Assembly: GCF_002858805.1 (NCBI RefSeq)
Contig: NZ_PJZI01000004.1
Location: 62,001 to 126,000, forward strand
Reading direction: 5' to 3'
DNA: 64,000 bases
Source of the DNA: Chimaeribacter arupi
GTDB lineage: Bacteria > Pseudomonadota > Gammaproteobacteria > Enterobacterales > Enterobacteriaceae
Shown: positions 9,573 to 20,600 of the stretch, piece after piece
Position numbering within the stretch: the first letter of the stretch is position 1
Layout: each line of letters begins with the position of its first letter
Position numbers and translations under genes: made by a program
The notes under the pieces: generated by a model
Database searches by the model: none
Seen by the model: the letters and a program-made list of their open reading frames with translations, nothing else
Told to the model about the DNA's origin: nothing

Positions 9573-11915
9573 ATGAAAAAATGTCTCCCAACACTGCTGG
9601 CCACCATGATTGGCTCGGCACTCTACAGCCAGGGTGCGCTGGCCGACCTCGCTGAACAATGCATGATCGGCGTTCCCACCTATAATAAGCCGCTGGTTAA
9701 TGGCGACCCCAACACGCTGCCGGTGCATATCCAGGCCGACAAAAGTGAGGCCAATTACCCGGACAATGCGGTCTTCTCCGGGAACGTCAATATCCAGCAG
9801 GGCAACAGTACGCTGACGGCTGACCAGGTCGAGCTGAACCAGACGCAGGTGGAAAACCAGCCGGAGCCGACGCGCACCGTGACGGCCACCGGTAACGTCC
9901 ATTACGACGACAACCAGATCAAGCTGAAAGGCCCGCGCGCCTTCTCCAACCTGAACACCAAAGATACCGATATGGATCAGGGCGACTACCAGATGGTAGG
10001 ACGCCAGGGCCGGGGTAACGCCGACAAGATGAAGATGCGTGACAGCAACCGCTACACCATCCTCGACAACGGCACCTTTACCTCCTGCCTGCCCGGTGAC
10101 AACAGCTGGAGCGTGGTCGGTTCCGAGGTTATCCACGATCGCCAGGAAGAAGTCGCCGAGATCTGGAATGCGCGCTTTAAAATCGGCCCGGTGCCGGTAT
10201 TCTACAGCCCGTACCTGCAACTGCCGGTGGGCGACCGCCGCCGTTCCGGGTTCCTGATCCCGAATGCCAAATTCGGCAGCAACAACGGCTTCGAGTTCAT
10301 GTTGCCGTACTACTGGAACATCGCGCCCAACTTTGACGCCACGCTGACGCCGCACTACATCAGCAAGCGTGGGATGCAGTTCCAGAATGAGTTCCGCTAC
10401 CTGACCGCCCCAGGCGCCGGTGTGGTGGAATTTGACTGGTTGCCGAGCGACAAAGAGTACGAAAAAGATTACCCGGAAGATGACAACAACACCCGTTGGC
10501 TCTTCTACTGGCGCCACGGCGGGGTAATGGATCAGGTGTGGCGTTTTGACATCGACTACCTGAAAGTCAGTGACTCCAAATACTTCACTGACCTCGACTC
10601 CACGTACGGGTCCACCACCGATGGCTACGCCACGCAGAAATTCAGCATCGGCTATGCGGACACCCACTGGGATGTGAAACTGGCGTCGAAACAGTTCCAG
10701 GTCTTTGCCGATTCGGGCAACGCCAACGCCTACCGTGCGCAGCCGCAGCTCGACATCAACTACTACCAGAATGATGTCGGCCCGTTTGATTTCAACATCT
10801 ATGGGCAGGCGGTGAAATTCACCAGCGTCAACCCGGACAACCCGGAAGCGACGCGCCTGCACATTGAGCCGACCCTGAGCCTGCCGCTGGCCAACAGCTG
10901 GGGCAGCCTGGACACCGAAGCCAAATTGCTGGCCACGCACTACCAGCAGGATGTGCCGGACGAATTCAATACCAATAACAACCTGGCGCTGCAGGACAAC
11001 GTCAACCGCACCATGCCGGAGTTCAAGACCGACGGCAAAATGGTGTTTGACCGCAGCATGACCTGGGCCGAGGGCTACACCCAGACGCTCGAGCCGCGCG
11101 CGCAGTACCTTTACATCCCGTACCGCAACCAGAGCGACATCTACACCTACGACTCCACCCTGCTGCAATCGGACTATACCGGCCTGTTCCGTGACCGCAG
11201 TTACAGCGGCCTGGATCGCATCGCGTCAGCCAACCAGCTGGCCGCCGGGGTGACCTCGCGGATTTATGATGATGCGCTGGTTGAACGTTTTAATGTTTCT
11301 GCGGGTCAAATCTACTACTTCACCCAGCCGCGCACCGGTGACCCGAACTCCTCGCTGGATGAAAGCGACGATACCGGCAGCCTGGTGTGGGCCGGGGATA
11401 CCTACTGGCGGATCGACAACAACTGGGGCCTGCGTGGTGGGTTGCAGTATGACACCCGTCTCGACGCCGTGGCCCTGGGCGATGCGGTGGTGGAGTACCG
11501 GAAAGACGCAGAGCGGATGGTTCAGCTGAATTACCGTTACGCCAGCCCGGAATACATCCAGGCCACGCTGCCGAGTGTGCAGAACCCCGGTTACCAGCAG
11601 GGTATTTCCCAGGTAGGGATGACAGCGAGCTGGCCTCTGGCCGACCGCTGGGCTGTGGTGGCCGCTTACTACTACGATATTGAGGCGAAACAGCCGGCCG
11701 ATCAGCTGATCGGGGTGCAGTACAGCACCTGCTGCTGGGCCATCAACCTCGGGTATGAGCGCAAAATCACTGACTGGGACAACACGACCCAATCAAGCCA
11801 GTACGATAACAGGGTGTCATTTAATATTGAGTTGCGCGGCCTGAGCAGTAACCATTCGCTCGGGACGGATGAGATGCTGAAGCAGGGTATCCTGCCGTAT
11901 CAGCGTGCATTCTGA
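9573..11915 (+). CDS. lptD: LPS-assembly outer-membrane protein LptD
   Basis: 780 residues (E. coli 784). Together with the lipoprotein LptE it inserts lipopolysaccharide into the outer leaflet of the outer membrane. The signal peptide [20 protein letters not shown] ends near GALA. A periplasmic OstA/LptA-like domain follows ([17 protein letters not shown]), then a 26-strand barrel. The four cysteines of the essential disulfide network are present at residues 30, 172, 720 and 721. ATG 9573 is chosen because it begins the signal peptide; 12 upstream in-frame codons do not fit. It heads the lptD-surA-pdxA-rsmA-apaG-apaH run; SurA, the chaperone for LptD folding, is encoded next. Confidence 0.97.
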   Translation: MKKCLPTLLATMIGSALYSQGALADLAEQCMIGVPTYNKPLVNGDPNTLPVHIQADKSEANYPDNAVFSGNVNIQQGNSTLTADQVELNQTQVENQPEPTRTVTATGNVHYDDNQIKLKGPRAFSNLNTKDTDMDQGDYQMVGRQGRGNADKMKMRDSNRYTILDNGTFTSCLPGDNSWSVVGSEVIHDRQEEVAEIWNARFKIGPVPVFYSPYLQLPVGDRRRSGFLIPNAKFGSNNGFEFMLPYYWNIAPNFDATLTPHYISKRGMQFQNEFRYLTAPGAGVVEFDWLPSDKEYEKDYPEDDNNTRWLFYWRHGGVMDQVWRFDIDYLKVSDSKYFTDLDSTYGSTTDGYATQKFSIGYADTHWDVKLASKQFQVFADSGNANAYRAQPQLDINYYQNDVGPFDFNIYGQAVKFTSVNPDNPEATRLHIEPTLSLPLANSWGSLDTEAKLLATHYQQDVPDEFNTNNNLALQDNVNRTMPEFKTDGKMVFDRSMTWAEGYTQTLEPRAQYLYIPYRNQSDIYTYDSTLLQSDYTGLFRDRSYSGLDRIASANQLAAGVTSRIYDDALVERFNVSAGQIYYFTQPRTGDPNSSLDESDDTGSLVWAGDTYWRIDNNWGLRGGLQYDTRLDAVALGDAVVEYRKDAERMVQLNYRYASPEYIQATLPSVQNPGYQQGISQVGMTASWPLADRWAVVAAYYYDIEAKQPADQLIGVQYSTCCWAINLGYERKITDWDNTTQSSQYDNRVSFNIELRGLSSNHSLGTDEMLKQGILPYQRAF

Positions 11916-11979
11916 TTATGTGCAACTGCAAGATGTGTAAACTTTAACCCGCTATGCGGATGACAAAAATGGAAAAGGT

Positions 11980-13281
11980 ATGAAGAACTGGAGAACGCTG
12001 ATTCTCGGCTTGGCTATCTGTGCCAATACCGCGTTCGCAGCACCGCAGGAAGTTGACCGGGTCGCCGCCGTGGTGGATAACGGCGTCGTGCTGGAGAGTG
12101 ATGTGGATGGCCTGATGCAGTCAGTGAAGATGAATGCAAAAGACGCCCGCCAGCAACTGCCGGATGACAACACGCTGCGCCACCAGATTCTGGAGCGTCT
12201 GATCATGGACAACATCCAGTTGCAGATGGCGCAGAAAATGGGCATTACCCTGACCGACGCGGACGTCGATAAAGCGATTGCCAACATTGCCGCCCAGAAC
12301 CGCATGAGCGTGGATCAGCTGCGCAGCCGCCTGGCCTATGACGGCCTGAACTACGGCACCTACCGCGCGCAGATCCGTAAAGAGATGCTGATCTCTGAAG
12401 TGCGTAACAACGAAGTGCGCCGCCGCGTGACCATCCTGCCGCAGGAAGTGGAATCACTGTCGAAGCAGATCGCCGCCCAGAACGGCAGCGGTGCGGAATT
12501 CAACCTGAGCCACATCCTGATCCCGCTGCCGGAAAACCCGACTCAGGATCAGGTCGATCAGGCAGAAGATCTGGCGAAAAAACTGGTGGGTGAGATCAAC
12601 AGCGGGGCCGATTTCGGCAAACTGGCGATCACCTACTCCGCTGACCCGCAGGCGCTGAAAGGCGGCCAGATGGGTTGGGGCAAGCTGGAAGAGCTGCCGA
12701 CGCTGTTTGCTGAACGCCTGCAAACCGCGCAGAAAGGCCAGGTGGTCGGGCCGATCCGCTCCGGTGTGGGCTTCCACATCCTGCGCGTGAACGACATCCG
12801 CGGCAACAACCAGACAGTGTCGGTTACCGAAGTGCACGCCCGCCACATCCTGCTGAAGCCGTCCGTGGTGCTGACTGACGACCAGGCGCGCGCCAAATTG
12901 CAGGACGCGATCGCGCAGATCAAGAGCGGCAAAGCGGACTTCGCCACCCTGGCGAAACAGCTTTCCCAGGATCCGGGCTCTGCCATGCAGGGCGGCGATC
13001 TGGGCTGGGCATCCCCGGATATGTATGATCCGGCCTTCCGTGACGCCTTGCTGAAATTGCAGAAAGGGGAACTCAGCCAGCCGGTTCACTCCGCCTTTGG
13101 CTGGCACCTGATCCAGCTGATGGACACCCGCCAGGTGGATAAAACCGATGCGGCCCAGAAAGACCGGGCATACCGGCTGCTGTTCAACCGCAAATTTGCT
13201 GAAGAGGCACAGACCTGGATGCAGGAACAACGCGCCAGTGCCTACGTAAAAATCCTGGATGGCAATGCTCAACAACCCTAA
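11980..13281 (+). CDS. surA: Periplasmic chaperone and peptidyl-prolyl isomerase SurA
   Basis: 433 residues (E. coli 428). The signal peptide [20 protein letters not shown] is cleaved before APQEVDR. The N-terminal chaperone domain (about residues 21-170) is followed by two parvulin PPIase domains, beginning near [11 protein letters not shown] and [14 protein letters not shown], and a short C-terminal segment that completes the chaperone core. It escorts outer-membrane proteins, LptD among them, through the periplasm. Its 3' end overlaps the pdxA start by 17 bases. Confidence 0.97.
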   Translation: MKNWRTLILGLAICANTAFAAPQEVDRVAAVVDNGVVLESDVDGLMQSVKMNAKDARQQLPDDNTLRHQILERLIMDNIQLQMAQKMGITLTDADVDKAIANIAAQNRMSVDQLRSRLAYDGLNYGTYRAQIRKEMLISEVRNNEVRRRVTILPQEVESLSKQIAAQNGSGAEFNLSHILIPLPENPTQDQVDQAEDLAKKLVGEINSGADFGKLAITYSADPQALKGGQMGWGKLEELPTLFAERLQTAQKGQVVGPIRSGVGFHILRVNDIRGNNQTVSVTEVHARHILLKPSVVLTDDQARAKLQDAIAQIKSGKADFATLAKQLSQDPGSAMQGGDLGWASPDMYDPAFRDALLKLQKGELSQPVHSAFGWHLIQLMDTRQVDKTDAAQKDRAYRLLFNRKFAEEAQTWMQEQRASAYVKILDGNAQQP

Positions 13282-14257
13282 ACCTGTGGTCATTACGCCC
13301 GGCGAACCCGCCGGGATTGGGCCGGATTTGGTGATTGCCCTGGCTCAGCAGGCGTGGCCTGTTGAGCTGGTGGTGTGCGCCGATCCGGCTTTGTTGTCTC
13401 AGCGCGCCGCCCAGCTTGGGCTGCCGCTTTGCCTGCGCACCTACCAGCCGGGGCAGGCGTTTACCCCGCAGGCCGGGCAACTCACCGTGCTGCCGGTGGC
13501 GCTGGCGGAACCGGCCGTGGCCGGTACGCTGAACGTCGCCAACAGCGCCTACGTGGTGGAAACCCTGGCGCGCGCCTGTGACAGTTGCCTGAACGGCGAG
13601 TTTTCCGCGCTTATCACCGGCCCGGTACACAAAGGGGTGATCAACGACGCGGGCGTGGTGTTCAGCGGCCATACCGAGTTCTTTGCTGACCGCAGCGGCT
13701 GCGAACGTGTGGTGATGATGCTGGCGACCGAAGAGCTGCGCGTGGCACTGGCGACCACGCACCTGCCGCTGAAAGCGGTGGCGGATGCCATTACCCCGCA
13801 GAGCCTGCATGAAGTGATCACCATTCTGGATAGCGACCTGCGCACCAAATTTGGTCTTGCCCGCCCGCATATCTATGTGTGCGGCCTGAACCCCCATGCC
13901 GGTGAAGGCGGCCACATGGGGCGTGAAGAGATTGATACCATTATCCCGGCGCTGAACGCACTGCGTGAGTCCGGGATCCAACTGACCGGCCCGTTGCCGG
14001 CGGACACCCTGTTCCAGCCCAAATATCTGCAACATGCGGATGCGGTGCTGGCGATGTACCACGATCAGGGGCTGCCGGTGCTAAAATATCAGGGGTTCGG
14101 CCGCGCGGTGAACATCACCCTCGGCCTGCCCTTTATCAGGACCTCAGTTGACCACGGTACCGCTTTAGAGCTGGCCGGCAGCGGCACCGCCGACGCAGGC
14201 AGCTTCAAAACGGCCTTAAACCTTGCCATTAAAATGATAACCAACAGTAATGAATAA
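13265..14257 (+). CDS. pdxA: 4-hydroxythreonine-4-phosphate dehydrogenase
   Basis: 330 residues (E. coli 329). It oxidises 4-phosphohydroxy-L-threonine in the DXP-dependent route to pyridoxal 5'-phosphate. It starts with [16 protein letters not shown]. The metal-binding histidines of the family lie in [21 protein letters not shown] and [15 protein letters not shown]. Two in-frame ATGs are possible, at 13259 and 13265; the second is preceded by GGATGG, has the more usual N-terminal length, and is used here. The gene overlaps surA upstream by 17 bases and rsmA downstream by 8, which implies translational coupling. Confidence 0.95.
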   Translation: MLNNPKPVVITPGEPAGIGPDLVIALAQQAWPVELVVCADPALLSQRAAQLGLPLCLRTYQPGQAFTPQAGQLTVLPVALAEPAVAGTLNVANSAYVVETLARACDSCLNGEFSALITGPVHKGVINDAGVVFSGHTEFFADRSGCERVVMMLATEELRVALATTHLPLKAVADAITPQSLHEVITILDSDLRTKFGLARPHIYVCGLNPHAGEGGHMGREEIDTIIPALNALRESGIQLTGPLPADTLFQPKYLQHADAVLAMYHDQGLPVLKYQGFGRAVNITLGLPFIRTSVDHGTALELAGSGTADAGSFKTALNLAIKMITNSNE

Positions 14258-15086
14258 TCGAGTCCACCAAGGGCATTTTGCCCGCAAACGTTTTGGACAA
14301 AACTTCTTAAACGATCAGTTTGTCATCGACAGCATTGTGTCTGCCATTCACCCGCAACCCGGCGAAGCCGTGGTGGAGATTGGCCCCGGCCTCGGCGCGC
14401 TGACTGAACCCGTCGGCGCACGCATGGACAAAATGACCGTTATCGAGCTGGACCGCGACCTGGCGGCCCGCCTTGAAGTGCACCCCACGCTGAAAGACAA
14501 GCTGACCATCCACCAGCAGGACGCCATGACGGTGAACTTCGCTGAGCTGGCGGAAGAAGCCGGGCAGCCGCTGCGCGTATTCGGCAACCTGCCGTACAAC
14601 ATCTCCACCCCGTTGATGTTCCATCTTTTCAGCTATACTCAGGCGATCCGCGACATGCACTTTATGTTGCAGAAAGAGGTGGTCAACCGCCTGGTTGCCG
14701 GGCCGAACAGCAAAGCCTATGGCCGCCTGACGGTGATGGCGCAGTATTACTGCAACGTGATCCCGGTGCTGGAAGTGCCGCCGACGGCCTTTACCCCGCC
14801 GCCGAAAGTGGATTCCGCCGTGGTGCGCCTGGTACCACACCGTGAGCTGCCGTACCCGGTCGGCGATGTGCGCATGTTGAGCCGCATCACCACCCAGGCG
14901 TTTAACCAGCGCCGTAAAACGATCCGCAACAGCCTCGGCCACCTCTTTACGCCGGAGCAGTTGACCGAACTGGGGGTTGACCCCAGCCTGCGTGCGGAGA
15001 ACATCTCAGTGGCGCAGTATTGCGCACTGGCGAACTGGCTCTCCGCCAACCCGCCTTTGCAGCAGGAACCACAGGAGTCGCTGTAA
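14250..15086 (+). CDS. rsmA: 16S rRNA dimethyladenosine transferase RsmA (KsgA)
   Basis: 278 residues (E. coli 273). It dimethylates A1518 and A1519 of 16S rRNA late in 30S assembly. The family N-terminus [19 protein letters not shown] is present. The SAM-binding motif I is [14 protein letters not shown] near residues 43-56, and the catalytic motif IV is NLPYNISTP near 113-121. It overlaps pdxA by 8 bases. Its TAA stop shares one base with the apaG start, so the run is tightly coupled. Confidence 0.97.
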   Translation: MNNRVHQGHFARKRFGQNFLNDQFVIDSIVSAIHPQPGEAVVEIGPGLGALTEPVGARMDKMTVIELDRDLAARLEVHPTLKDKLTIHQQDAMTVNFAELAEEAGQPLRVFGNLPYNISTPLMFHLFSYTQAIRDMHFMLQKEVVNRLVAGPNSKAYGRLTVMAQYYCNVIPVLEVPPTAFTPPPKVDSAVVRLVPHRELPYPVGDVRMLSRITTQAFNQRRKTIRNSLGHLFTPEQLTELGVDPSLRAENISVAQYCALANWLSANPPLQQEPQESL

Positions 15087-15463
15087 TGATTGAGTCGCCC
15101 CGCGTCTGCGTTCAGGTACAGAGTGTTTACATTGAGTCCCACTCCTTCCCGGAAGAGGATCGCTATGTGTTTGCCTATACCATCACGATCCGCAACCTGG
15201 GGCGCCATCCGGTGCAGTTACTGCGCCGGTACTGGCTCATCACCAACAGCAACGGCGGCAAAATGGAAGTTCAGGGCGAAGGGGTGGTCGGTGAGCAACC
15301 GCTGATCGCGCCGGGCAGTGAATTCCAGTACACCAGCGGCGCCGTGCTGGAGACCCCGCTCGGCACCATGCAAGGGCACTACGAGATGGTTGACCAGAAC
15401 GGCGACGCCTTCCGTGTCGCTATTCCGGCGTTCCGTCTCGCCATTCCAACCATGATTAACTGA
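15086..15463 (+). CDS. apaG: ApaG domain protein
   Basis: 125 residues, identical in length to E. coli ApaG. It is a fibronectin-III-like beta-sandwich ([40 protein letters not shown]) also found as a domain of some F-box proteins; its biochemical role is unclear, and it is linked to Co2+ tolerance and apaH expression. The frame is open 22 codons further upstream inside rsmA, but ATG 15086 overlaps the rsmA stop by one base (TAATG) and matches the family N-terminus, so it is the real start. apaH follows 3 bases after the stop. Confidence 0.95.
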   Translation: MIESPRVCVQVQSVYIESHSFPEEDRYVFAYTITIRNLGRHPVQLLRRYWLITNSNGGKMEVQGEGVVGEQPLIAPGSEFQYTSGAVLETPLGTMQGHYEMVDQNGDAFRVAIPAFRLAIPTMIN

Positions 15464-15466
15464 TCT

Positions 15467-16318
15467 ATGTCGACATACCTGATAGGCGATATCCACGGCT
15501 GTTACAACGAGCTGCGCGCGCTGCTGGCGCAGGTGGCGTTTGACCCGGTCCATGACACCCTGTGGCTCACCGGTGACCTGGTTGCCCGTGGCCCTGCGTC
15601 GCTGGAGGTGCTGCGTTATGTGCGCTCACTCGGCTCCGCGGTGCGGATGGTGCTGGGCAACCATGACCTGCACCTGCTGGCGGTGTACGCCGGGATCAGC
15701 CGTAACAAGCCGAAAGATCGCATCACGCCGCTGCTGGACGCCCCGGACGCGGATGACCTGATCAACTGGTTGCGCCGCCAGCCGGTGCTGCAGGTGGATG
15801 AGGAAAAACGCCTGGTGATGGCGCACGCCGGCATCACACCGCAGTGGGATTTAGAGACGGCGAAAATGTGTGCGCGTGAGGTGGAAGCGGTGCTGGGCAG
15901 TGACAGCTACCCGCTGTTCCTGGATGCCATGTACGGTGATATGCCGAACAACTGGCTGCCGGAACTCACCGGCCTGGCGCGCCTGCGTTTCGGCACCAAC
16001 GCGCTGACGCGGATGCGTTACTGCTTCCCGAACGGCCAGCTCGACATGATCTGCAAAGACACGCCGGATCGCGCGCCTCCCCCGCTGAAGCCGTGGTTTG
16101 CGCTGCCGAACCAGGTTGCCGAACAAGGTTACGCAATTATCTTTGGTCACTGGGCCTCGCTGGAAGGGCGCGGCACGCCGGAGGGGATCTACGCCCTCGA
16201 CACCGGCTGCTGCTGGGGCGGTGATTTAACGCTGCTGCGCTGGGAAGATAAAACCTATTTCCACCAGCCCTCGCTGCGCCAGCCGGACCTCGACGACGCC
16301 ACGCCGAAAGCGTCCTGA
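15467..16318 (+). CDS. apaH: Bis(5'-nucleosyl)-tetraphosphatase, symmetrical (Ap4A hydrolase)
   Basis: 283 residues. A metallophosphoesterase of the PPP family that splits Ap4A into two ADP and also removes Np4N caps from RNA. The metal-binding motifs are in order: GDIHGC (residues 7-12), [17 protein letters not shown], and the later His in [10 protein letters not shown] and FGHWASLEG. It is the last gene of the lptD-to-apaH run and ends at a strong terminator. Confidence 0.97.
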   Translation: MSTYLIGDIHGCYNELRALLAQVAFDPVHDTLWLTGDLVARGPASLEVLRYVRSLGSAVRMVLGNHDLHLLAVYAGISRNKPKDRITPLLDAPDADDLINWLRRQPVLQVDEEKRLVMAHAGITPQWDLETAKMCAREVEAVLGSDSYPLFLDAMYGDMPNNWLPELTGLARLRFGTNALTRMRYCFPNGQLDMICKDTPDRAPPPLKPWFALPNQVAEQGYAIIFGHWASLEGRGTPEGIYALDTGCCWGGDLTLLRWEDKTYFHQPSLRQPDLDDATPKAS

Positions 16319-16354
16319 TTTTCTGCCGGGTGTTCTGAGGCCTGATGAGATGTA

Positions 16355-16387
16355 AAAAGCCGCCGGGTGAGTGCCCGGCGGCTTTTT
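16355..16387. terminator. Bidirectional Rho-independent terminator
   Basis: A-run, stem GCCGCCGGG - TGAGTG - CCCGGCGGC (16359-16382), then six T. It lies between the convergent apaH and phoX-like genes and fits both directions. Confidence 0.92.
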
Positions 16388-16411
16388 TATGCGCGCGGTT
16401 CAGGCGTTACG

Positions 16412-18307
16412 TTACGCGCCGATGATGCCGCCATCCTCACGGGTGATCATCAGTACCGACGAACGCGGGCGCGGGCTGTTATTCGGGAAGTGGGAATCGC
16501 CCTCTTCACCGGGGTGCTGGATGTTGACGAACAGCGTGCGGTAGTCCGGGGTGAAGGCCACGCCGGTCAGCTCACAGGATTTTGGCCCCACCAGGAAACG
16601 GCGGATCTCACCGCTTTTCGGGTCACCGACCAGCATCTGGTTATTGCCCTGCCCCTGGTAGTCATCCTTATTGGTGTACTTGCCGTCAGTCAGGATCCAT
16701 AAGCGGCCGTCACGGTCAAAGCCCAGGCCATCCGGGCTGTTGAAGGTGTTTTCCGCCGTGATGTTCGGGGTGCCGCGGTTCACGCCCTGCGGGTGGGCAA
16801 TCGGGTTGCCGCACAGCGCGTACATGTCCCAGCGGAAGTTTTCTGCGGTGGCGTCGCCGCCCTCATCCCAGCGGATGATCTGGCCGTAGATATTGTCCGG
16901 GCGCGGGTTCGCCGCGTTCAGGGGCATTCCCTCGCCGCCACGCTTGCTGTTGTTGGTCAGGGTGCAGTAAGCGCGTCCGTCATGCGGGTTCACCGCGATC
17001 CATTCCGGGCGGTCCATGCGGGTCGCGCCCACTTTGGCCGCCGCTTTACGGGCGAAGATCACCACCTGCGCCGCATCCTGGAAGCCGTTCTCCGGCGTCA
17101 GGCCGTTCTCACCGAAACGCAGTGCCAGCCATTTGCCGGTGCCTTTCAGCGGGGTGCCGTTCTCATCGCCGTTGAACTGTGCGACGTAGAGCGTGCCTTC
17201 ATCCAGCAGGGTGCGGTTGTTGGCCGGGTTGGCGGTGTCCACTTTGCCGTTGGAGACATATTTGTAGATGAACTCGCCGCGCTCGTCGTCGCCCATATAC
17301 ACCACCACACGCCCATCTTTCGCCACGGTCACGGCGGCATTTTCATGCTTGAAACGGCCGAGGGCGGTGCGTTTGATCGGCGTGGAGGTTGGGTCCATCG
17401 GGTCGATTTCCACGATCCAACCGAAGCGGTTAAATTCATTCGGGTTTTTCGCCACGTCGAAACGCGGGTCGAAATCGGGCCAGTTGCGCTCCGGCTCATC
17501 CGGCTTCAGGGTGTAGCGTTTCTGATCGGCCGTGGTGACAAACCCTGCTTGTTTGGTGCCGAAATAGGTGTCGAAGTTCTCTTCGCAGGTGAGGTAGGTG
17601 CCCCACGGGGTTTTGCCGTTGGCGCAGTTGCCGAAGGTGCCGAGCACCCTGGTGCCGCTTGGGTCTGCCTCGGTTTTCAGCAGCGCATTGCCGGCTGCCG
17701 GGCCGCTGAAGGTCATCGGCGTGGCGGCGGTGATGCGGCGGTTGTAGCGCGAATCGATCACTTTTTCCCAGCGCGGGGAGTTGGCGATGCGGCGCACTTC
17801 CACCACCGAGACGCCATGCGCCGCCTGGGATTTACGCACATCTTCCAGGCTGGTGGCTTTGCTGCCGCCGTGGGCGAACAGGTACTGTTCGTTGACGTAT
17901 TCGTTGTTGATCGCCATGACGCCGCGGTTTTCATCCAGCGGGAAGAAGCTCATGCCGTCATTGTTGTCGCCGAACTGCTTCTCCTGATCGGCTGCGCTGT
18001 TGCCGCCGTTCGGGTCAAAAGCCGGGGCATCCGGGTGCAGCGGGTCACCCCAGGAGATCAGCACATCCGCACGGTAGCCTTCTGCCAGTACCACCTTGTC
18101 TTCCGTGGAGGCGGCGATGCCTTTGAAGCCCAGCAGCGGGCTGCCGGTGACGCCTGCGGCCGTACCGGCGGCCCAGCTTTTGCCGGGGAACGCGCTGATG
18201 CCGCCCAGGAAACCCGCCAGCCCCACCGCCCCGGCGCTGCCGAGCAGCAACTTACGGCGGGTGGGGTTGATCAGGCGATCGTCGTTCAGTTCAATTTTGT
18301 CACTCAT
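16412..18307 (-). CDS. Tat-exported PhoX-family phosphatase (DUF839)
   Basis: 631 residues. The N-terminus has a twin-arginine signal, NPTRRKLLLGSAGAVG, followed by a hydrophobic stretch, so export through Tat to the periplasm is expected. The body has the PhoX/DUF839 features: WGDPLHPDAPAFDPNG, CANGKTPWGTYLTCEE, RFKHENAAVTV, YMGDDERGEFIYKYV and RPEWIAVNP. PhoX enzymes are Ca2+/Fe3+ alkaline phosphatases working on phosphate monoesters, and characterised members respond to phosphate starvation. I chose ATG 18307, with AGGGA 8 bases upstream, over 16 extra upstream codons. It sits between apaH and folA, which are neighbours in E. coli, so it is an insertion into a conserved pair. I see no convincing Pho box. 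Confidence 0.88.
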   Translation of the reverse strand: MSDKIELNDDRLINPTRRKLLLGSAGAVGLAGFLGGISAFPGKSWAAGTAAGVTGSPLLGFKGIAASTEDKVVLAEGYRADVLISWGDPLHPDAPAFDPNGGNSAADQEKQFGDNNDGMSFFPLDENRGVMAINNEYVNEQYLFAHGGSKATSLEDVRKSQAAHGVSVVEVRRIANSPRWEKVIDSRYNRRITAATPMTFSGPAAGNALLKTEADPSGTRVLGTFGNCANGKTPWGTYLTCEENFDTYFGTKQAGFVTTADQKRYTLKPDEPERNWPDFDPRFDVAKNPNEFNRFGWIVEIDPMDPTSTPIKRTALGRFKHENAAVTVAKDGRVVVYMGDDERGEFIYKYVSNGKVDTANPANNRTLLDEGTLYVAQFNGDENGTPLKGTGKWLALRFGENGLTPENGFQDAAQVVIFARKAAAKVGATRMDRPEWIAVNPHDGRAYCTLTNNSKRGGEGMPLNAANPRPDNIYGQIIRWDEGGDATAENFRWDMYALCGNPIAHPQGVNRGTPNITAENTFNSPDGLGFDRDGRLWILTDGKYTNKDDYQGQGNNQMLVGDPKSGEIRRFLVGPKSCELTGVAFTPDYRTLFVNIQHPGEEGDSHFPNNSPRPRSSVLMITREDGGIIGA

Positions 18308-18438
18308 GCGGAATTCCCTATGCTTTATTTGACGCAGCAAGGCTGCCGGCTGCAATGATGCGGGCCAGTGTAAACAGGGAAAGTGACAGGATTGTTACAA
18401 AAAACAAGAATTGTTACAGCGGGAAAACAGGGGAAACA

Positions 18439-18459
18439 GGCGCGTGAAGCTCACGCGCC
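18439..18459 (-). terminator. Likely folA terminator hairpin
   Basis: The stem GGCGCGTGA - AGC - TCACGCGCC is perfect over 9 pairs. It lies 16 bases after the folA stop on the reverse strand. The following run is only TGTTTCCCC, so termination may be weak. Confidence 0.5.
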
Positions 18460-18474
18460 GGGGTCAGTCAGGCG

Positions 18475-18957
18475 TTAACGGCGGTCGAGGATTTCGAAGC
18501 AGTAGCTGTGGGAGTTATTGTCATCTGCATCGTGGAACTCGCTGAAGGTGCTCTCCCATTCGTCCGGCTCGTAGTCCGGGAAATGGGTGTCGCCCTCGAC
18601 TTCCGCATCGATGTGCGTCAGGTAGAGGCGGTCAGCGCGCGGCAGGAACTGGGTGTACACCCGCCCGCCGCCAATCACCATCACTTCAGCGGCCTCACCG
18701 GCGGCGCCGATCGCGTCGTCAACCGAGGTCACCCAGGTGACGCCGTCGTGGTCGCCCGGATGGCTGCTGATAACAATATTGTGGCGTCCCGGTAACGGGC
18801 GTCCAATAGACTCAAACGTCTTGCGTCCCATAATTACCGGTTTGTTGAGCGTGTTACGTTTAAACCACGCCAAGTCAGCCGGTAAATGCCATGGCATGGC
18901 GTTTTCCATACCAATAACGCGATCCACCGCCAGTGCAGCGATCAGGCTGATAATCAT
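18475..18957 (-). CDS. folA: Dihydrofolate reductase
   Basis: 160 residues (E. coli 159). It reduces dihydrofolate to tetrahydrofolate with NADPH and is the trimethoprim target. It begins [20 protein letters not shown]. The active-site Asp is in LPADLAWFK (residue 28, equal to E. coli D27), and the NADPH-binding segments are [18 protein letters not shown] and [18 protein letters not shown] 18957 is chosen because the family N-terminus starts there; 17 upstream codons are non-family. The upstream region holds three imperfect repeats (see 18969-19014). Confidence 0.97.
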   Translation of the reverse strand: MIISLIAALAVDRVIGMENAMPWHLPADLAWFKRNTLNKPVIMGRKTFESIGRPLPGRHNIVISSHPGDHDGVTWVTSVDDAIGAAGEAAEVMVIGGGRVYTQFLPRADRLYLTHIDAEVEGDTHFPDYEPDEWESTFSEFHDADDNNSHSYCFEILDRR

Positions 18958-18968
18958 TGTTGAACCTT

Positions 18969-19014
18969 GTGTGTCGGAAAGTGTTGTCGTCGGAAAAAAG
19001 TGTGTCACCGAAAA
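18969..19014. repeat. Three imperfect tandem repeats upstream of folA
   Basis: Three copies of a unit like GTGTGTC..CGGAAA begin at 18969, 18981 and 19000, directly before the folA start on the reverse strand. They fall within the 5' leader or promoter of folA and could be regulator-binding sites or a chance low-complexity expansion. I do not recognise a known operator. Confidence 0.45.
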
Positions 19015-19206
19015 GTGCTGCCACTATACGGAAAGGGAGTAAAGTCGTCGATAGCGTTCGCCCCTCCGCAAGAATTTATAAGACAGCTCTTAGCGAAGCC
19101 GGCATTTTACCGTTTATTTCGCCACAAATAGTGACTTATTCACGTGTTTCATCGTATCTAAAGGCACACCCGGCAGAATAAGATCGCCCGGACTGCCCAA
19201 AAAGGG

Positions 19207-19671
19207 TCAGACGCCCGGCCGCGTGCGGTAGAGCCACAGCCCCGGCAGCGACAGGCCAACCGACAGCGCGCCGACGATAAACCCGGCCCGCAGGAAATGG
19301 GTCACCATGCGTGCCATCAGCACTTCGCTGTAACCCACACGGGCAATCTCCACCACCGCGATCATCGCCGTATAAGCTGAGATGCCGGGGAACATCGGGA
19401 TCACCGCCGCCACGGTAAACACTTTCGGGTGCGCCAGCAGCCAGCGTGACCAGTTAATGCCGATCACCCCAATCAGCACCGCCGCCAGCAGTGACGCCCA
19501 CTCAACCGGCAGCCCGGCGTGCATCATCAGCAGCCGGGCGCCATGCCCGGCGGCCCCCAGCGCGGCGCAGTAGGGCAGCGCCCGCTGCGGCACATTAAAC
19601 ACCAGGGCAAACCCCAGCGCCGGAATGGCCGCCAGCGCCATATCTTCCAGCAACAGCAGCAACAGGTTCAT
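19207..19671 (-). CDS. yjjB: YjjB, small subunit of the YjjP/YjjB (ThrE-type) exporter
   Basis: 154 residues from ATG 19671. It is a small, very hydrophobic protein with four to five membrane segments. The conserved stretch [20 protein letters not shown], near residues 80-99, is nearly identical to E. coli YjjB. In E. coli, YjjP and YjjB together export succinate; related ThrE proteins export threonine and serine. A GTG two codons earlier is possible, but ATG 19671 overlaps the yjjP stop as ATGA and has GGGGTGG upstream. It is the downstream gene of a two-gene operon. Confidence 0.9.
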   Translation of the reverse strand: MNLLLLLLEDMALAAIPALGFALVFNVPQRALPYCAALGAAGHGARLLMMHAGLPVEWASLLAAVLIGVIGINWSRWLLAHPKVFTVAAVIPMFPGISAYTAMIAVVEIARVGYSEVLMARMVTHFLRAGFIVGALSVGLSLPGLWLYRTRPGV

Positions 19672-20471
19672 GACCACCCCGGCAGATCAAACAGCGCCAT
19701 CGCCATCACCATGCCGATGCAGGTCGCCAGCGTCAGCAGGCTGGCCATCGCCCAACGCGCCAGCCCGGTATTCACATGCCCTTTGAACATGTCCGCCACC
19801 GCGTTAATCAGCGGGAAGCCCGGCACCAGCAGCAGCACGCTGGCGGCCATCGCCACGCCTGACGCCGTATGCAGCACCTCCAGCCGCAACAGCAAACCGG
19901 CAATCGCCGTCGCCACAAACGCCGTCAGGCAGAAGTTGATCAGCGGGTTCATCTGCCGCGCGGTCAGCCACTGGCGCACCGCCATCGCGGCACCGCTCGC
20001 CACAAAGGTCACCGCCGCCGCGCTCCAGCCGCCGCCGTTCAGCCGGCAGAAACAGGCACAAGAGCAGGCGACCATCAGCACTACCAGCCAGCGCGGGTAA
20101 CGCAGCGGCCGGATGTTCGCCAGCCGTTTTGCCACGTCGTCACTCTGCAACAGCTTGTGCTCCGCCAGGATCACGCAGTGCTGCACCTCAGTGACCACAT
20201 GCATATTGATGCCGCGGTCGCTGTTGCGGCGGGTGGTGGTCAGGCAGTGGCCGTTGCTCAGGGTGGTCAGCACCACCGCATTGGCGGAGATGGCGCTCTC
20301 GACGGCGTCCATGCCGAGCGCGATGCCGAGCCGCGCGGCGAGCTGCTCCACCAGCATACTTTCCGCGCCGTGCTGGAGCAGCATCAGCGCGCATTGAATG
20401 CAGAGCCGGGTAATCTCCCGCTGTTGCGGGTGGGCGGTCGCCGGAGGCGGCGACAAGGAAACTGCCTGCAT
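19668..20471 (-). CDS. yjjP: YjjP, large subunit of the YjjP/YjjB (ThrE-type) exporter
   Basis: 267 residues (E. coli YjjP 256). It belongs to the DUF1212/ThrE N-terminal family: a soluble N-terminal part ([36 protein letters not shown]) followed by about five transmembrane helices from residue 125 on. It partners YjjB, whose start overlaps its stop by 4 bases. The likely job is export of dicarboxylates or small amino acids. In E. coli the pair lies elsewhere in the genome, so its place next to folA is a lineage-specific arrangement. Confidence 0.9.
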   Translation of the reverse strand: MQAVSLSPPPATAHPQQREITRLCIQCALMLLQHGAESMLVEQLAARLGIALGMDAVESAISANAVVLTTLSNGHCLTTTRRNSDRGINMHVVTEVQHCVILAEHKLLQSDDVAKRLANIRPLRYPRWLVVLMVACSCACFCRLNGGGWSAAAVTFVASGAAMAVRQWLTARQMNPLINFCLTAFVATAIAGLLLRLEVLHTASGVAMAASVLLLVPGFPLINAVADMFKGHVNTGLARWAMASLLTLATCIGMVMAMALFDLPGWS

Positions 20472-20600
20472 AACGGCCCCTTTATCATTACAAAGAAAAG
20501 GGAATTGTTAACATAACGGCAGCGGATAACCAATAAGCGTGATGCGAAATTTTGCCGGGGAGGCTATCATTCCCGTTTTCCGCTCCCGGTTTTGTCAATA

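Noticed and set aside
9399-11168. 589-codon reverse-strand open frame opposite lptD
   Set aside because: No recognisable domain, low-complexity Val/Arg/Gly-rich translation, fully covered by lptD.
16793-18358. 521-codon forward frame opposite the PhoX-type gene
   Set aside because: The PhoX-type frame has a Tat signal and family motifs; the forward frame has none.
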